Source: Brevundimonas sp. (lineage in GTDB: Bacteria > Pseudomonadota > Alphaproteobacteria > Caulobacterales > Caulobacteraceae). Taken from it: DNA of 6,832 nt. The notes beneath the pieces were generated by a model that saw nothing but the letters and a program-made list of their open reading frames with translations, did not search any database and had not been told where the DNA came from. The position numbers and the translations under genes are program-made. The stretch is from positions 1 through 6,832 of the forward strand of contig NZ_JAVHLH010000159.1 in NCBI RefSeq assembly GCF_031082345.1. The letters are read 5' to 3'. The number at the start of each line of letters is the position of its first letter. Position 1 is the stretch's first letter. Below, piece after piece: positions 1-6,515 of this stretch.

Positions 1-378
1 GCCGACCAGCAGGGTCAGCTCGACCCGGGGCAGTTCTGCGAGCAGGCCGGGCCGCCACAGTTCGGCGCAGCGGCGCGGGGGCGGATAGTCGCCGCCCTTC
101 GGCGCCGTGCCGGGGTAGCAGAAGGCCTGGGCGGCGACGCCGAGGCGGCGGTCGGCGTAGAAGGTCTGGTCGTCCACGCCGAGCCAGTCGCGCAGGCGGT
201 CGCCGGAGGGATCGGTGAACGGCAGGCCGCTTTCATGCACGCGGCGTCCCGGGGCCTGGCCGCAGATCAGCAGCCGGGTCTCGGGAAAGACATGCACCAC
301 CGGGCGCGGCGTGTGCGGCAACTGGCCGAGGCAGGCCCGGCAGGCGCGGATGTCGGCGAGGACCTGGTCGAGACTCAC
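1..378 (-). CDS. Uracil-DNA glycosylase superfamily protein (3' end cut by window edge)
   Basis: This is the first 126 codons of a gene that continues past base 1. I place it in the uracil-DNA glycosylase superfamily, whose members excise uracil or related damaged bases from DNA in the cytoplasm. The glycosylase motif 1 is visible as G-Q-A-P-G at residues 40-44, followed by the substrate-pocket stretch LPFTDPSGDRLRDWLG around 52-67. Family 4 enzymes usually have Glu where this protein has Gln41. Four cysteines, C13 and C16 (CRAC), C87 (AFCYP) and C104 (RRCAELW), sit where family 4 enzymes carry their iron-sulfur ligands. The C-terminal active-site motif lies outside the window, so catalytic competence cannot be judged. 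I chose the GTG at 378-376 because the homology begins just after it and GGAGG (390-386) lies 7 bases upstream. The family call is firm; the exact substrate is not known. Confidence 0.85.
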   Translation of the reverse strand, partial: MSLDQVLADIRACRACLGQLPHTPRPVVHVFPETRLLICGQAPGRRVHESGLPFTDPSGDRLRDWLGVDDQTFYADRRLGVAAQAFCYPGTAPKGGDYPPPRRCAELWRPGLLAELPRVELTLLVG

Positions 379-382
379 GCTT

Positions 383-512
383 CTCCCTCCCCGTCCCGGG
401 GAGGGTGGCTGAGCCGCAGGCGAAGCCGGATGGGGGCGGCGGACGGGTCGGACAGCCGTCCCCACCCTGTCAGCGCGCTGCGCTGACATCCCTCCCCGGG
501 GCGGGGAGGGAG
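383..512. repeat. 130-bp twin REP-like palindromic element
   Basis: This fills almost all of the spacer between the glycosylase-like and DUF3253 genes. Its 23-base ends (383-405 and 490-512) are inverted copies of each other with one mismatch. Each end is also a hairpin: CCCTCCCC and GGGGAGGG arms around a 5-base loop. Inside are two units of identical layout facing each other: GGGGAGGG, 25 bases, then TGGGGRCGGC. The units lie at 398-440 on plus and 455-497 on minus. The 25-base cores differ in sequence, but each can fold. The minus unit contains a perfect 9-bp stem, TGTCAGCGC/GCGCTGACA, with a 3-base loop (468-488). The plus unit contains GGCT/AGCC with GGCGAAGCC, a motif style common in alphaproteobacterial interspersed repeats. 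I see no coding content. It resembles a REP pair (BIME) or a small non-autonomous element; a genome-wide copy number would settle that. Confidence 0.7.
386..390 (-). promoter_or_regulatory. Ribosome binding site of the glycosylase-like gene, inside the repeat
   Basis: GGAGG on the minus strand lies 7 bases before the GTG at 378. It decides the start of the gene. It is part of the terminal arm of the palindromic repeat at 383-512, so the repeat itself appears to supply the Shine-Dalgarno sequence. An AGGGAG read (388-383), 4 bases from the GTG, is a second possible register. Confidence 0.5.
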
Positions 513-516
513 AGCC

Positions 517-831
517 TCAGTCCTCATCGTTCTCCGGCGCCGGCGGCAGGGCCGCGAGGGCGGCGGCGGTCTCGGCCTCGGTCGGAAGGCGCAGGCGGAT
601 CACGCCCTTGAAGGCGTTGGGATCGACCGGCTTGCCCTTCTTGGTGATGGTCAGTTTGCCCTGACGCATCAGGCCCAGGGCGCAGTGCCGCACCTTGGGC
701 AGCATGCGCTGCCACTGCTCCGGCTGAAGCTCCTTGGCCACGTCGGCCGGTTCGATGCTCTTGCCGCCGACGCCCTTGGGGTCGGCCTTCGCCAATTTTT
801 CGAAGATGGCGGTTTCGATGGGGTCGCTCAT
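517..831 (-). CDS. DUF3253 domain-containing protein
   Basis: This encodes a small soluble protein of 104 residues that I recognise as DUF3253, a family of unknown function. Visible features are an N-terminal helix (SDPIETAIFEKLAKA), then S25-I26-E27-P28-A29-D30-V31-A32, W40 and the LMRQGKLTITKKGKPVDP strand-turn segment (about 54-71), ending in GVIRLRLP (76-83). This layout looks like a small winged-helix fold, with the basic TKKGKP turn as the wing; that is an inference. The C-terminus is an Ala/Pro-rich then acidic tail (ENDED). An in-frame ATG at 882 would add 17 residues, but it would run through the whole divergent spacer and overlap the first base of the next gene's start codon. I prefer the ATG at 831, where family homology begins; it has only a weak AGGCG-type ribosome site. 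The gene lies upstream of and codirectional with the glycosylase-like gene, with the 130-bp repeat between them. Confidence 0.82.
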   Translation of the reverse strand: MSDPIETAIFEKLAKADPKGVGGKSIEPADVAKELQPEQWQRMLPKVRHCALGLMRQGKLTITKKGKPVDPNAFKGVIRLRLPTEAETAAALAALPPAPENDED

Positions 832-881
832 CGCGCCTATATGCTGCATTGCGAGAGCGATAGTAAGGCGGAGCGCGAGCA

Positions 882-1316
882 ATGGTTCAGAAGGTCACCG
901 TAACCGAGGGCGAGTTCGCCGGCTGGCAGATGTACGACCTGCACGGCACCTTCGATCAGGTGGTGGGGCCGTTCTACTTCAGGCCGGACGCCGACGGGCG
1001 GATGCGCTGCGCCTTCCGGGCCGAGCCGAAGCATATGAACGCCGGCGACCGGATGCATGGCGGCTGTCTGATGACCTTCGCCGACATCGCCCTGTTCCAG
1101 ACCGCCTACCAGGAGATGGAGGGCGCGTCGGGGGTGACGGTGTCGCTGGATTCCACCTTCATCGACGGGGCCTATGTCGGCGAACTGGTCGAGGCCACGG
1201 GCGAGGTGGTGCGGGCCGGCAAGAGCCTGATCTTCGTGCGCGGCCAGATCAACGCCGGCGAGCGCATCCTGATGACCTTCTCGGGCGTGATCCGGAAATT
1301 CCAGCAGCGGGGCTGA
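882..1316 (+). CDS. PaaI-family hotdog-fold thioesterase
   Basis: This 144-residue protein matches the PaaI/4HBT hotdog thioesterases, cytoplasmic enzymes that hydrolyse acyl-CoA thioesters. The signature is N53...H59-G60-G61 followed by D68 (MHGGCLMTFADIA), the usual catalytic and oxyanion region on the long central helix. The following strands (VTVSLDSTFID, 85-95; YVGELVEATGEVVRAGKSLIFVRGQI, 98-123) complete the hotdog sheet. Length is normal for a single hotdog domain, which would act as a dimer or tetramer. The start at 882 has GGAG at 870-873, 8 bases upstream. The gene is divergent from DUF3253 across 50 bp and ends 3 bp before the convergent tetR stop. It has no operon partner in the window, so the acyl substrate cannot be inferred from context. 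The phenylacetate pathway is not visible here, so I do not use the name paaI. Confidence 0.88.
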   Translation: MVQKVTVTEGEFAGWQMYDLHGTFDQVVGPFYFRPDADGRMRCAFRAEPKHMNAGDRMHGGCLMTFADIALFQTAYQEMEGASGVTVSLDSTFIDGAYVGELVEATGEVVRAGKSLIFVRGQINAGERILMTFSGVIRKFQQRG

Positions 1317-1319
1317 GCC

Positions 1320-1886
1320 TCAGCCGTCGATGATGTCCTGGAGGATGGCCGCCATGCGCTGTTCCATGGCCGCGCACTGTTCGGGGGTGAGGGCGTCGAT
1401 GCACAGCTCGCTGCCGATCGAGACCCCCATCATGATGCCGGCGGCCAGCCGCGCGCGTACGGGGGCATCGGGGCCGCCCAGCCACTGCTCGAAGGGGCCG
1501 AAGAAGCAGTCCTGACCGTTGCGCTGAATGAGCTCCGCGGCCTTGGTGGAGCCGATGGAGCGAAGCATGATCAGCATGTGCTCCAGTTTGCCGGCTTCGC
1601 GCTCCTTGTAGATGGCTTCGCGGGCCATGCGCTGTCCGAAGTCGGAACGATCGCCCTCGATGATCCGCGTCTTGTCGCCGGATGCATTGAGCACGGCGAT
1701 GAACAGGTCTTCCTTGGAGCCGAAATAGCGGGACACCAGCGCCGCATCGACGCCGACGTCGCCGGCGATATCGCGCATGCCGACGTCGTCGTAGCTTTCG
1801 CGCGAGAAACGGTTTGTCGCCGCCTTCAGGATCGCCGCCCGGGTGGCCTCGGCGTTACGGGGTCGCGGCGCGACATGGCAAAACAA
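1320..1886 (-). CDS. TetR/AcrR-family transcriptional regulator, likely repressor of the divergent efflux operon
   Basis: This is a one-domain-plus-sensor TetR regulator. The N-terminal DNA-binding domain begins with a helix (ATRAAILKAATNRF). The helix-turn-helix follows within DDVGMRDIAGDVGVDAALVSRYFGSKEDLF, about residues 33-62 from the start chosen here. The remaining roughly 120 residues are the variable, helical ligand-binding and dimerisation domain and give no hint of ligand. I chose the TTG at 1886-1884 (188 residues). It has GGAG at 1898-1895 with an 8-base spacer, and the TetR homology starts soon after it. The alternative ATG at 1931 gives 203 residues but has no ribosome site. Its extra 15 codons have only about half GC in third positions, unlike the rest, and they cover a candidate promoter. 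The gene is divergent from the adaptor gene with 167 bp between starts, the classic arrangement for a TetR repressor of an RND pump. Confidence 0.9.
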   Translation of the reverse strand: MFCHVAPRPRNAEATRAAILKAATNRFSRESYDDVGMRDIAGDVGVDAALVSRYFGSKEDLFIAVLNASGDKTRIIEGDRSDFGQRMAREAIYKEREAGKLEHMLIMLRSIGSTKAAELIQRNGQDCFFGPFEQWLGGPDAPVRARLAAGIMMGVSIGSELCIDALTPEQCAAMEQRMAAILQDIIDG

Positions 1887-1894
1887 TTCGTGAT

Positions 1895-1898
1895 CTCC
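1895..1898 (-). promoter_or_regulatory. Ribosome binding site deciding the tetR start
   Basis: GGAG on the minus strand lies 8 bases before the TTG at 1886. No comparable site precedes the longer ATG start at 1931. This is the main sequence reason for preferring the shorter protein. Confidence 0.5.
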
Positions 1899-1913
1899 GG
1901 TATGGCCCCACAG

Positions 1914-1944
1914 GCTATATGGCTTTGTCATCGACTGTTGACAA
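1914..1944 (-). promoter_or_regulatory. Candidate tetR promoter
   Basis: On the minus strand, TTGTCA (1944-1939, five of six bases of the -35 consensus) is followed by an AT-rich CATATAGC stretch (1921-1914) that could supply the -10 box. Spacing is 17 bp to CATATA or 19 bp to TATAGC, so the match is only moderate. Transcription would begin near 1907, shortly upstream of the TTG start and downstream of the ATG at 1931. This fits the shorter tetR protein. Confidence 0.35.
1925..1944. promoter_or_regulatory. Candidate TetR operator: 20-bp inverted repeat
   Basis: TTGTCA (1925-1930) and TGACAA (1939-1944) are perfect 6-base inverted arms around an 8-base centre. The right arm overlaps the -35 boxes of candidate promoters in both directions. 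A dimer bound here could block both tetR and the efflux operon. Size and position suit a TetR operator; the assignment is an inference from position. Confidence 0.4.
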
Positions 1945-1966
1945 GCGCGGCGGGCTTCACCATTAA
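1938..1966 (+). promoter_or_regulatory. Candidate promoter of the efflux operon
   Basis: A perfect TTGACA -35 box (1938-1943) is followed after 17 bp by CATTAA (1961-1966), a weak -10 box with three of six consensus bases. This is the only full -35 consensus in the 167-bp spacer. A transcript starting near 1973 would have a leader of about 80 bases before the adaptor ATG at 2054. Confidence 0.4.
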
Positions 1967-2053
1967 GTCACCGGGCGTTGACTAGCGGCCTCCTCCCCCG
2001 ATCGCCGCCGTCGACAAAGACAGGGATTCTTCTCCCTACGGAGACCAACACAC

Positions 2054-3253
2054 ATGCGCACGGTGAAGATCGTGGCCGCGTCCGCCCTCATGGCGGCCGC
2101 GCTCTATGGCTGTTCCTCGAGGAGCGAGGCGCAGGCCCCGCCGGCGCCGTCCGTGACGGTCGCCGTTCCGCTGGTGCAGGCGGTTCAGGACTGGGACGAG
2201 TTCACGGGACGGTTCGAGGCGACCCAGTCGGTCGAGGTGCGGGCGCGCGTCGGCGGCTACATCTCGGGCGTCCACTTCCGCGACGGCGACTATGTGCGCC
2301 GCGGCCAGCTGCTGTTCACCCTGGACCCCCGTCCGGCCCAGGCCGCGCTGGCCTCGGCCCGCGCGCAACTGTCGCAGGCGCAGGCCCAGCTGACTCTCGC
2401 GCAGAGCGAGCTGGAGCGAGCCGAGACCCTGCTCGAATCGCAGGCGGTCTCACAGGCCGAGGTCGACACCCGCCGTGGCGCCCTGCAGACGGCCCAGGCG
2501 GCCATCGCGGCCGCCAACGCCAATGTGCGGACGCGGCAGCTGGATCTCGAATTCACCCGCGTCACCGCGCCGATCTCCGGCCGGGTGTCGGACCGCCGGG
2601 TCGATGCGGGCAACCTCGTGGCCGGCGGATCGTCCGCCGCGGACGTGCTGACCACGGTGGTCTCCAGCGCGCCGATCCATTTCGTCTTCGACGGCTCCGA
2701 AGCCGTGCTGCTGAAGTACCAGCGGCAGGCCCGCCAGGGCGCCGCGCCGATCCAGGTGCGCCTGCAGGATGAAACCGGTTTCAGCCGGTCGGGCACGCTC
2801 GACTTCACCGACAACGCCGTGGACACCTCGTCGGGGGTGATCCGCTTGCGGGCGCTGATCCCCAACGCCGACGGCTTCCTCAAGCCCGGCATGTTCGGCC
2901 AGGCGCGTCTGGCCGGGGCCGGGACCTATGACGCCATGCTGGTGCCCGACGCGGCCATCGCCACCGATCAGGCGCGGCGCATCGTCTATGTCGTCGCCGC
3001 CGACGGCTCGGTGGCGCCCAAGCCGGTCCAGCTGGGCCCCCTGGTGGACGGCCTGCGGGTCATCCGCGGCGGGCTCGAGCGGACCGACCGGGTCATCATC
3101 AACGGCGTCCAGCGCATCCAGCAGCCGGGGATGAAGGTGCAGGCCCGCAACGGCCAGATCCGCCCCGTCGCCCGCGAGGCCCAGGTTCCCGTGACCACGG
3201 CCGCGCCGGCCTCGACCGCCACCTTCGCCAACAGCCTGTCATCGGGCGACTGA
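2054..3253 (+). CDS. RND efflux periplasmic adaptor (membrane fusion protein), lipoprotein, MexE/OqxA-like
   Basis: This 399-residue adaptor would link the inner-membrane pump to the outer-membrane channel. The N-terminus is a lipoprotein signal with lipobox L17-Y18-G19-C20, so the mature protein would be lipid-anchored at Cys20 and periplasmic. Domain order is standard. The first lipoyl half (about 60-92) contains VRARVGGYISGVHFRDGDYV. The coiled-coil hairpin (about 95-165) is very rich in Ala and Gln. The second lipoyl half (about 166-192) has the TAPISGRVSD motif. A beta-barrel (about 195-285) includes LKPGMFGQARL, and the membrane-proximal domain runs about 290-370. A Thr/Ala-rich tail follows. 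The opening WDEFTGRFEA plus EVRARVGGYI is typical of the MexE/OqxA branch. GGAG at 2040-2043 precedes the ATG by 10 bases. It is the first gene of the operon, 7 bp before the permease. Function is secure as a class; the exported compounds are unknown. Confidence 0.95.
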   Translation: MRTVKIVAASALMAAALYGCSSRSEAQAPPAPSVTVAVPLVQAVQDWDEFTGRFEATQSVEVRARVGGYISGVHFRDGDYVRRGQLLFTLDPRPAQAALASARAQLSQAQAQLTLAQSELERAETLLESQAVSQAEVDTRRGALQTAQAAIAAANANVRTRQLDLEFTRVTAPISGRVSDRRVDAGNLVAGGSSAADVLTTVVSSAPIHFVFDGSEAVLLKYQRQARQGAAPIQVRLQDETGFSRSGTLDFTDNAVDTSSGVIRLRALIPNADGFLKPGMFGQARLAGAGTYDAMLVPDAAIATDQARRIVYVVAADGSVAPKPVQLGPLVDGLRVIRGGLERTDRVIINGVQRIQQPGMKVQARNGQIRPVAREAQVPVTTAAPASTATFANSLSSGD

Positions 3254-3260
3254 GCCGGAC

Positions 3261-6200
3261 ATGAACATCTCACGCTTCTTCATCGACCGGCCGATCTTCG
3301 CGGCCGTGATCTCGGTGTTCATCACGCTGCTCGGCGTGTTCGCCTATCCGCTGCTGCCGCTGTCGCAGTATCCGGAGATCGCCCCGCCGACGATCGCGGT
3401 CACGGCCGTCTATCCGGGAGCCTCGGCCGAGACCATGGCCGAGACCGTGGCCGCGCCCATCGAACAGGAGGTCAACGGCGTCGAGCGCATGCTCTACATC
3501 TCGTCGTCCTCGACCTCGGACGGGGTGGCGACGATCACCGTCACCTTCGAGCCGGGGACGGACCTCGATTCGGCGCAGGTGCTGGTCCAGAACCGGGTCG
3601 CCCTGGCCGAGCCGCGCCTGCCGGAACCGGTGCGCCAGATCGGCGTGACGGTGAACAAGCAGCAGCAGGACTTCCTGCTCATCGTCGGCCTGACCTCGCC
3701 CGACCGCAGCCTGGCCAACGACTATATCGGCAACTACGCCAACTCGACCCTGCGCGACCGCTTCCTGCGCCTCGACGGCGTCGGCGCGGTGCAGGTGTTC
3801 GGCGGCGGCAACTATTCGATGCGGGTCTGGATCGACCCGAACAAGGCGGCCGCGCGCAACCTGACCGCCCAGGAGATCGTCGGCGCGCTGCGGGGGCAGA
3901 ACACCTCGGCCGCCGCCGGCGCCATCGGCCAGCCGCCCTTCCCCACCAACGCCGCGGCCTTCCAGCTGCCGGTGCAGGTGCAGTCGCGCCTGAGCGACCC
4001 GGACGAGTTCGGCGACATCGTCATCAAGACCGACGCCCAGGGCCGGACAACCCGGGTGCGCGACGTCGCGCGCGTCGAGCTGGGCTCCCAGGACTACGGC
4101 ATCCGCGGCTATTTCGACGGCCACCCGGGCGTCGCCCTCGCCATCCAGCAGCAACCCGGCGCCAATGCGCTGGAGACCGCCGACCGGGTCATGGCCGAGA
4201 TCGAGGCCGCCCGCGCCGAACTGCCGCCCGGCATGGAGATTTCCGTACCCTACAACCCGACCGAATTCGTCGCCGAGTCGGTGGAGGCGGTGCAGCACAC
4301 CGTGTTCGAGGCGATGATCCTGGTGGTGCTGGTGGTCATCGTCTTCCTGCAGACCTGGCGCGCCGCCATCATCCCGATCGTGGCCATCCCCGTGTCGCTG
4401 GTCGGAACCTTCGCGGTGCTGCTGGGACTGGGCTATTCGATCAATTCGCTGTCGCTGTTCGGCCTCGTGCTGGCCATCGGCATCGTGGTCGACGACGCTA
4501 TCGTCGTGGTCGAGAACGTCGAGCGCTACATCCGTCAGGGCCTGACGCCCAAGGAGGCGGCCTACCGGTCGATGAAGGAAGTCTCCGGGGCGCTGATCGC
4601 GATCGGCCTGGTGCTGGTGGCGGTGTTCGTGCCGACGGCCTTCGTGCCCGGCATCCCCGGCATCTTCTATCAGCAGTTCGCGGTGACCATCGCCTCGGCC
4701 TCGGTGATCTCGCTGCTGGTGTCGCTGACCCTGTCGCCGGCCATGGCCGCGGTGCTGCTGAGGCCGCATGATCTGAGCCACGCCCCCGAGCGGAAGCCGG
4801 GACTGCTCGGCTCCGCCGCCTACTACGGCGGCTGGGCCGGACGCCGGTTCAACGAGGGCTTCGACTGGCTGTCGGACAAATACGGCCGGCTGACCGCGCG
4901 CCTGGTGCGGACCGTCGGCGTGGTGCTGGCCGTCTATGTCGTGCTGCTGGGCCTCACCGCCTGGCGGGTGATGGAGACGCCAACCGGCTTCATTCCGGAC
5001 CAGGACCAGGGCTATCTGATCGGGGTCATCCAGCTGCCCGCGGGCGCCTCGCTGGAACGCACCGAGGCGGTGATGACCCGGGCCCGGGACATCATCGAGA
5101 AGACCGAGGGCGTGGACGGCACCGTGGCCTTCGCCGGCCTCGACGGCTCGAGCTTCTCGTTCGGCTCCAACGCAGCGACGATCTTCGTCCGCCTCGACGA
5201 GTTTGAGGAACGCGAGACGCGGGAAACGGCCGCCGCCGCCCTGGCCGGGGCCATCACCGGCGCCACCTTCGGCATCGAGGACGCCAACATCTTCGTCATC
5301 GCCCCGCCGTCGGTCCAGGGTCTGGGCAACGGCAACGGCTTCAAGATGATGGTCCAGGACCGCGGCGGCCAGGGTTATCGGGCCCTGGAAGGCGCGACCT
5401 TCGCCATGATGGGCGCGGCCGCCCAGCAGCCGGAACGCGTGCAGCAGGTGTTCTCGCTCTACAACACCGGCTCGCCGCGCATCTCCGCCGACGTCGACCG
5501 CGACCGGGCGCTGATGATGGGGGTGCAGCCCGACGACGTGTTCGACACGCTCGGCATCTATCTCGGTTCGGCCTACATCAACGACTTCAACTTCCTGGGC
5601 CGGACCTTCCGGGTCACGGCGCAGGCGGAGCCGGCGTCTCGCGACGACGTCGCCGACATCGCCAATCTGAAAACCCGCTCGGCCTCCGGCGCCATGGTGC
5701 CGATCGGCTCCGTGGCGACGCTGAGGGACGATTCCGGCCCGGCCCGCGTGGTCCGCTACAACCTGTTCCCGGCTTCCGAGCTGCAGGGTCAGGCGGCGCC
5801 CGGCGTGTCGTCCGGCCAGGCGCTGGACACCATGGAGCAGCTGGCGGCGGCCACCCTGCCGCCCGGCTTCTCCTACGAATGGACCGAGCTGGCGCTGCAG
5901 GAGAAGATCTCATCGGGCGGCACCACCCTGGTGTTCCTGATGGCCGTGGTCTTCGTCTTCCTGGTGCTGGCGGCCCAGTACGAAGCCTTCACCCTGCCGC
6001 TGGCCATCGTGCTGATCGTGCCGATGTGCGTGCTGGCGGCGATGATCGGCGTCGGCATCCGGGGTCTGGACAACAACATCCTGGTCCAGATCGGGCTGGT
6101 GGTGCTGATCGCCCTGGCGGCCAAGAACGCCATCCTGATCGTGGAGTTCGCCAAACAGGCGGAAGAGCAGCAGGGACTGAACCGATGGGACGCGGCGGTG

Positions 6201-6515
6201 CAGGCCGCCCGCACCCGCCTGCGCCCGATCCTGATGACCTCCTTCGCCTTCATCTTCGGCGTCGTGCCGCTGATGCTGGCGACGGGACCGGGCGCCGAGA
6301 TGCGCCAGTCGCTGGGCACCGCGGTGTTCTCGGGGATGCTGGGCGTGACCGTGTTCGGCCTGATCTTCACCCCGGTCTTCTACGTCGTCAGCCGCTGGCT
6401 GGCCTCGAAGATGCCGCGCCGGCCCGAACAGCCGGCGGACGTTCCCACCACCCACGGCCTGCCGCCGCATGACGCCGACCTCGCGGCCGCCACGCCCCGG
6501 CCGGGAGACGCCTGA
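3261..6515 (+). CDS. RND multidrug efflux permease, HAE1 family, MexF/OqxB-like
   Basis: This 1084-residue inner-membrane transporter would use proton influx to extrude hydrophobic compounds. It starts with the family hallmark MNISRFFIDRPIFAAV. It has the usual layout of two pseudo-repeats: TM1 (about 11-30), a large periplasmic loop (31-340), TM2-TM6 (about 345-500), TM7 (about 550-568), a second loop (570-880) and TM8-TM12 (about 885-1046). The proton-relay residues are intact. D411 and D412 lie in GIVVDDAIVVVENVER, K955 in AAKNAILIVEFAK, and R986 and T993 in RLRPILMTS, matching AcrB D407, D408, K940, R971 and T978. IDPNKAAARNLTAQEIV and ELGSQDYGIRG resemble the MexF branch. The last 35 residues or so form a Pro/Ala-rich cytoplasmic tail. 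The start is fixed by homology, although its ribosome site is weak. Translation is probably coupled to the adaptor, whose stop is 7 bp upstream. The substrate range cannot be read from sequence. Confidence 0.97.
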   Translation: MNISRFFIDRPIFAAVISVFITLLGVFAYPLLPLSQYPEIAPPTIAVTAVYPGASAETMAETVAAPIEQEVNGVERMLYISSSSTSDGVATITVTFEPGTDLDSAQVLVQNRVALAEPRLPEPVRQIGVTVNKQQQDFLLIVGLTSPDRSLANDYIGNYANSTLRDRFLRLDGVGAVQVFGGGNYSMRVWIDPNKAAARNLTAQEIVGALRGQNTSAAAGAIGQPPFPTNAAAFQLPVQVQSRLSDPDEFGDIVIKTDAQGRTTRVRDVARVELGSQDYGIRGYFDGHPGVALAIQQQPGANALETADRVMAEIEAARAELPPGMEISVPYNPTEFVAESVEAVQHTVFEAMILVVLVVIVFLQTWRAAIIPIVAIPVSLVGTFAVLLGLGYSINSLSLFGLVLAIGIVVDDAIVVVENVERYIRQGLTPKEAAYRSMKEVSGALIAIGLVLVAVFVPTAFVPGIPGIFYQQFAVTIASASVISLLVSLTLSPAMAAVLLRPHDLSHAPERKPGLLGSAAYYGGWAGRRFNEGFDWLSDKYGRLTARLVRTVGVVLAVYVVLLGLTAWRVMETPTGFIPDQDQGYLIGVIQLPAGASLERTEAVMTRARDIIEKTEGVDGTVAFAGLDGSSFSFGSNAATIFVRLDEFEERETRETAAAALAGAITGATFGIEDANIFVIAPPSVQGLGNGNGFKMMVQDRGGQGYRALEGATFAMMGAAAQQPERVQQVFSLYNTGSPRISADVDRDRALMMGVQPDDVFDTLGIYLGSAYINDFNFLGRTFRVTAQAEPASRDDVADIANLKTRSASGAMVPIGSVATLRDDSGPARVVRYNLFPASELQGQAAPGVSSGQALDTMEQLAAATLPPGFSYEWTELALQEKISSGGTTLVFLMAVVFVFLVLAAQYEAFTLPLAIVLIVPMCVLAAMIGVGIRGLDNNILVQIGLVVLIALAAKNAILIVEFAKQAEEQQGLNRWDAAVQAARTRLRPILMTSFAFIFGVVPLMLATGPGAEMRQSLGTAVFSGMLGVTVFGLIFTPVFYVVSRWLASKMPRRPEQPADVPTTHGLPPHDADLAAATPRPGDA

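Noticed and set aside
468..488. Perfect 9-bp hairpin downstream of the DUF3253 stop as an intrinsic terminator.
   Set aside because: No T-run follows it on either strand. It is better explained as the core of the palindromic repeat, though it may still protect mRNA ends.
383..512. CRISPR array or tandem repeat.
   Set aside because: There are only two units, in opposite orientation and with foldable cores. There are no repeated direct units with unique spacers and no cas genes.
829..882. Extended DUF3253 start at ATG 882 giving 121 residues.
   Set aside because: It would cover the entire divergent spacer and overlap the thioesterase start. Family homology begins at the ATG at 831.
734..1333. 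199-codon plus-strand frame overlapping DUF3253 and the thioesterase.
   Set aside because: The thioesterase frame carries the HGG...D motif and hotdog strands. This frame is Arg-rich with no family resemblance.
2290..2892. 200-codon minus-strand open frame rich in Ser, Arg and Ala.
   Set aside because: It is antisense to the adaptor gene, whose lipoyl and hairpin domains are unmistakable on the plus strand. It shows no motif of its own.
3270..4781. Long open minus-strand frame (about 500 codons) rich in His, Asp, Arg and Gly.
   Set aside because: It lies antisense within the RND permease gene. The composition is what the reverse of GC-biased codons gives, and there is no recognisable domain.
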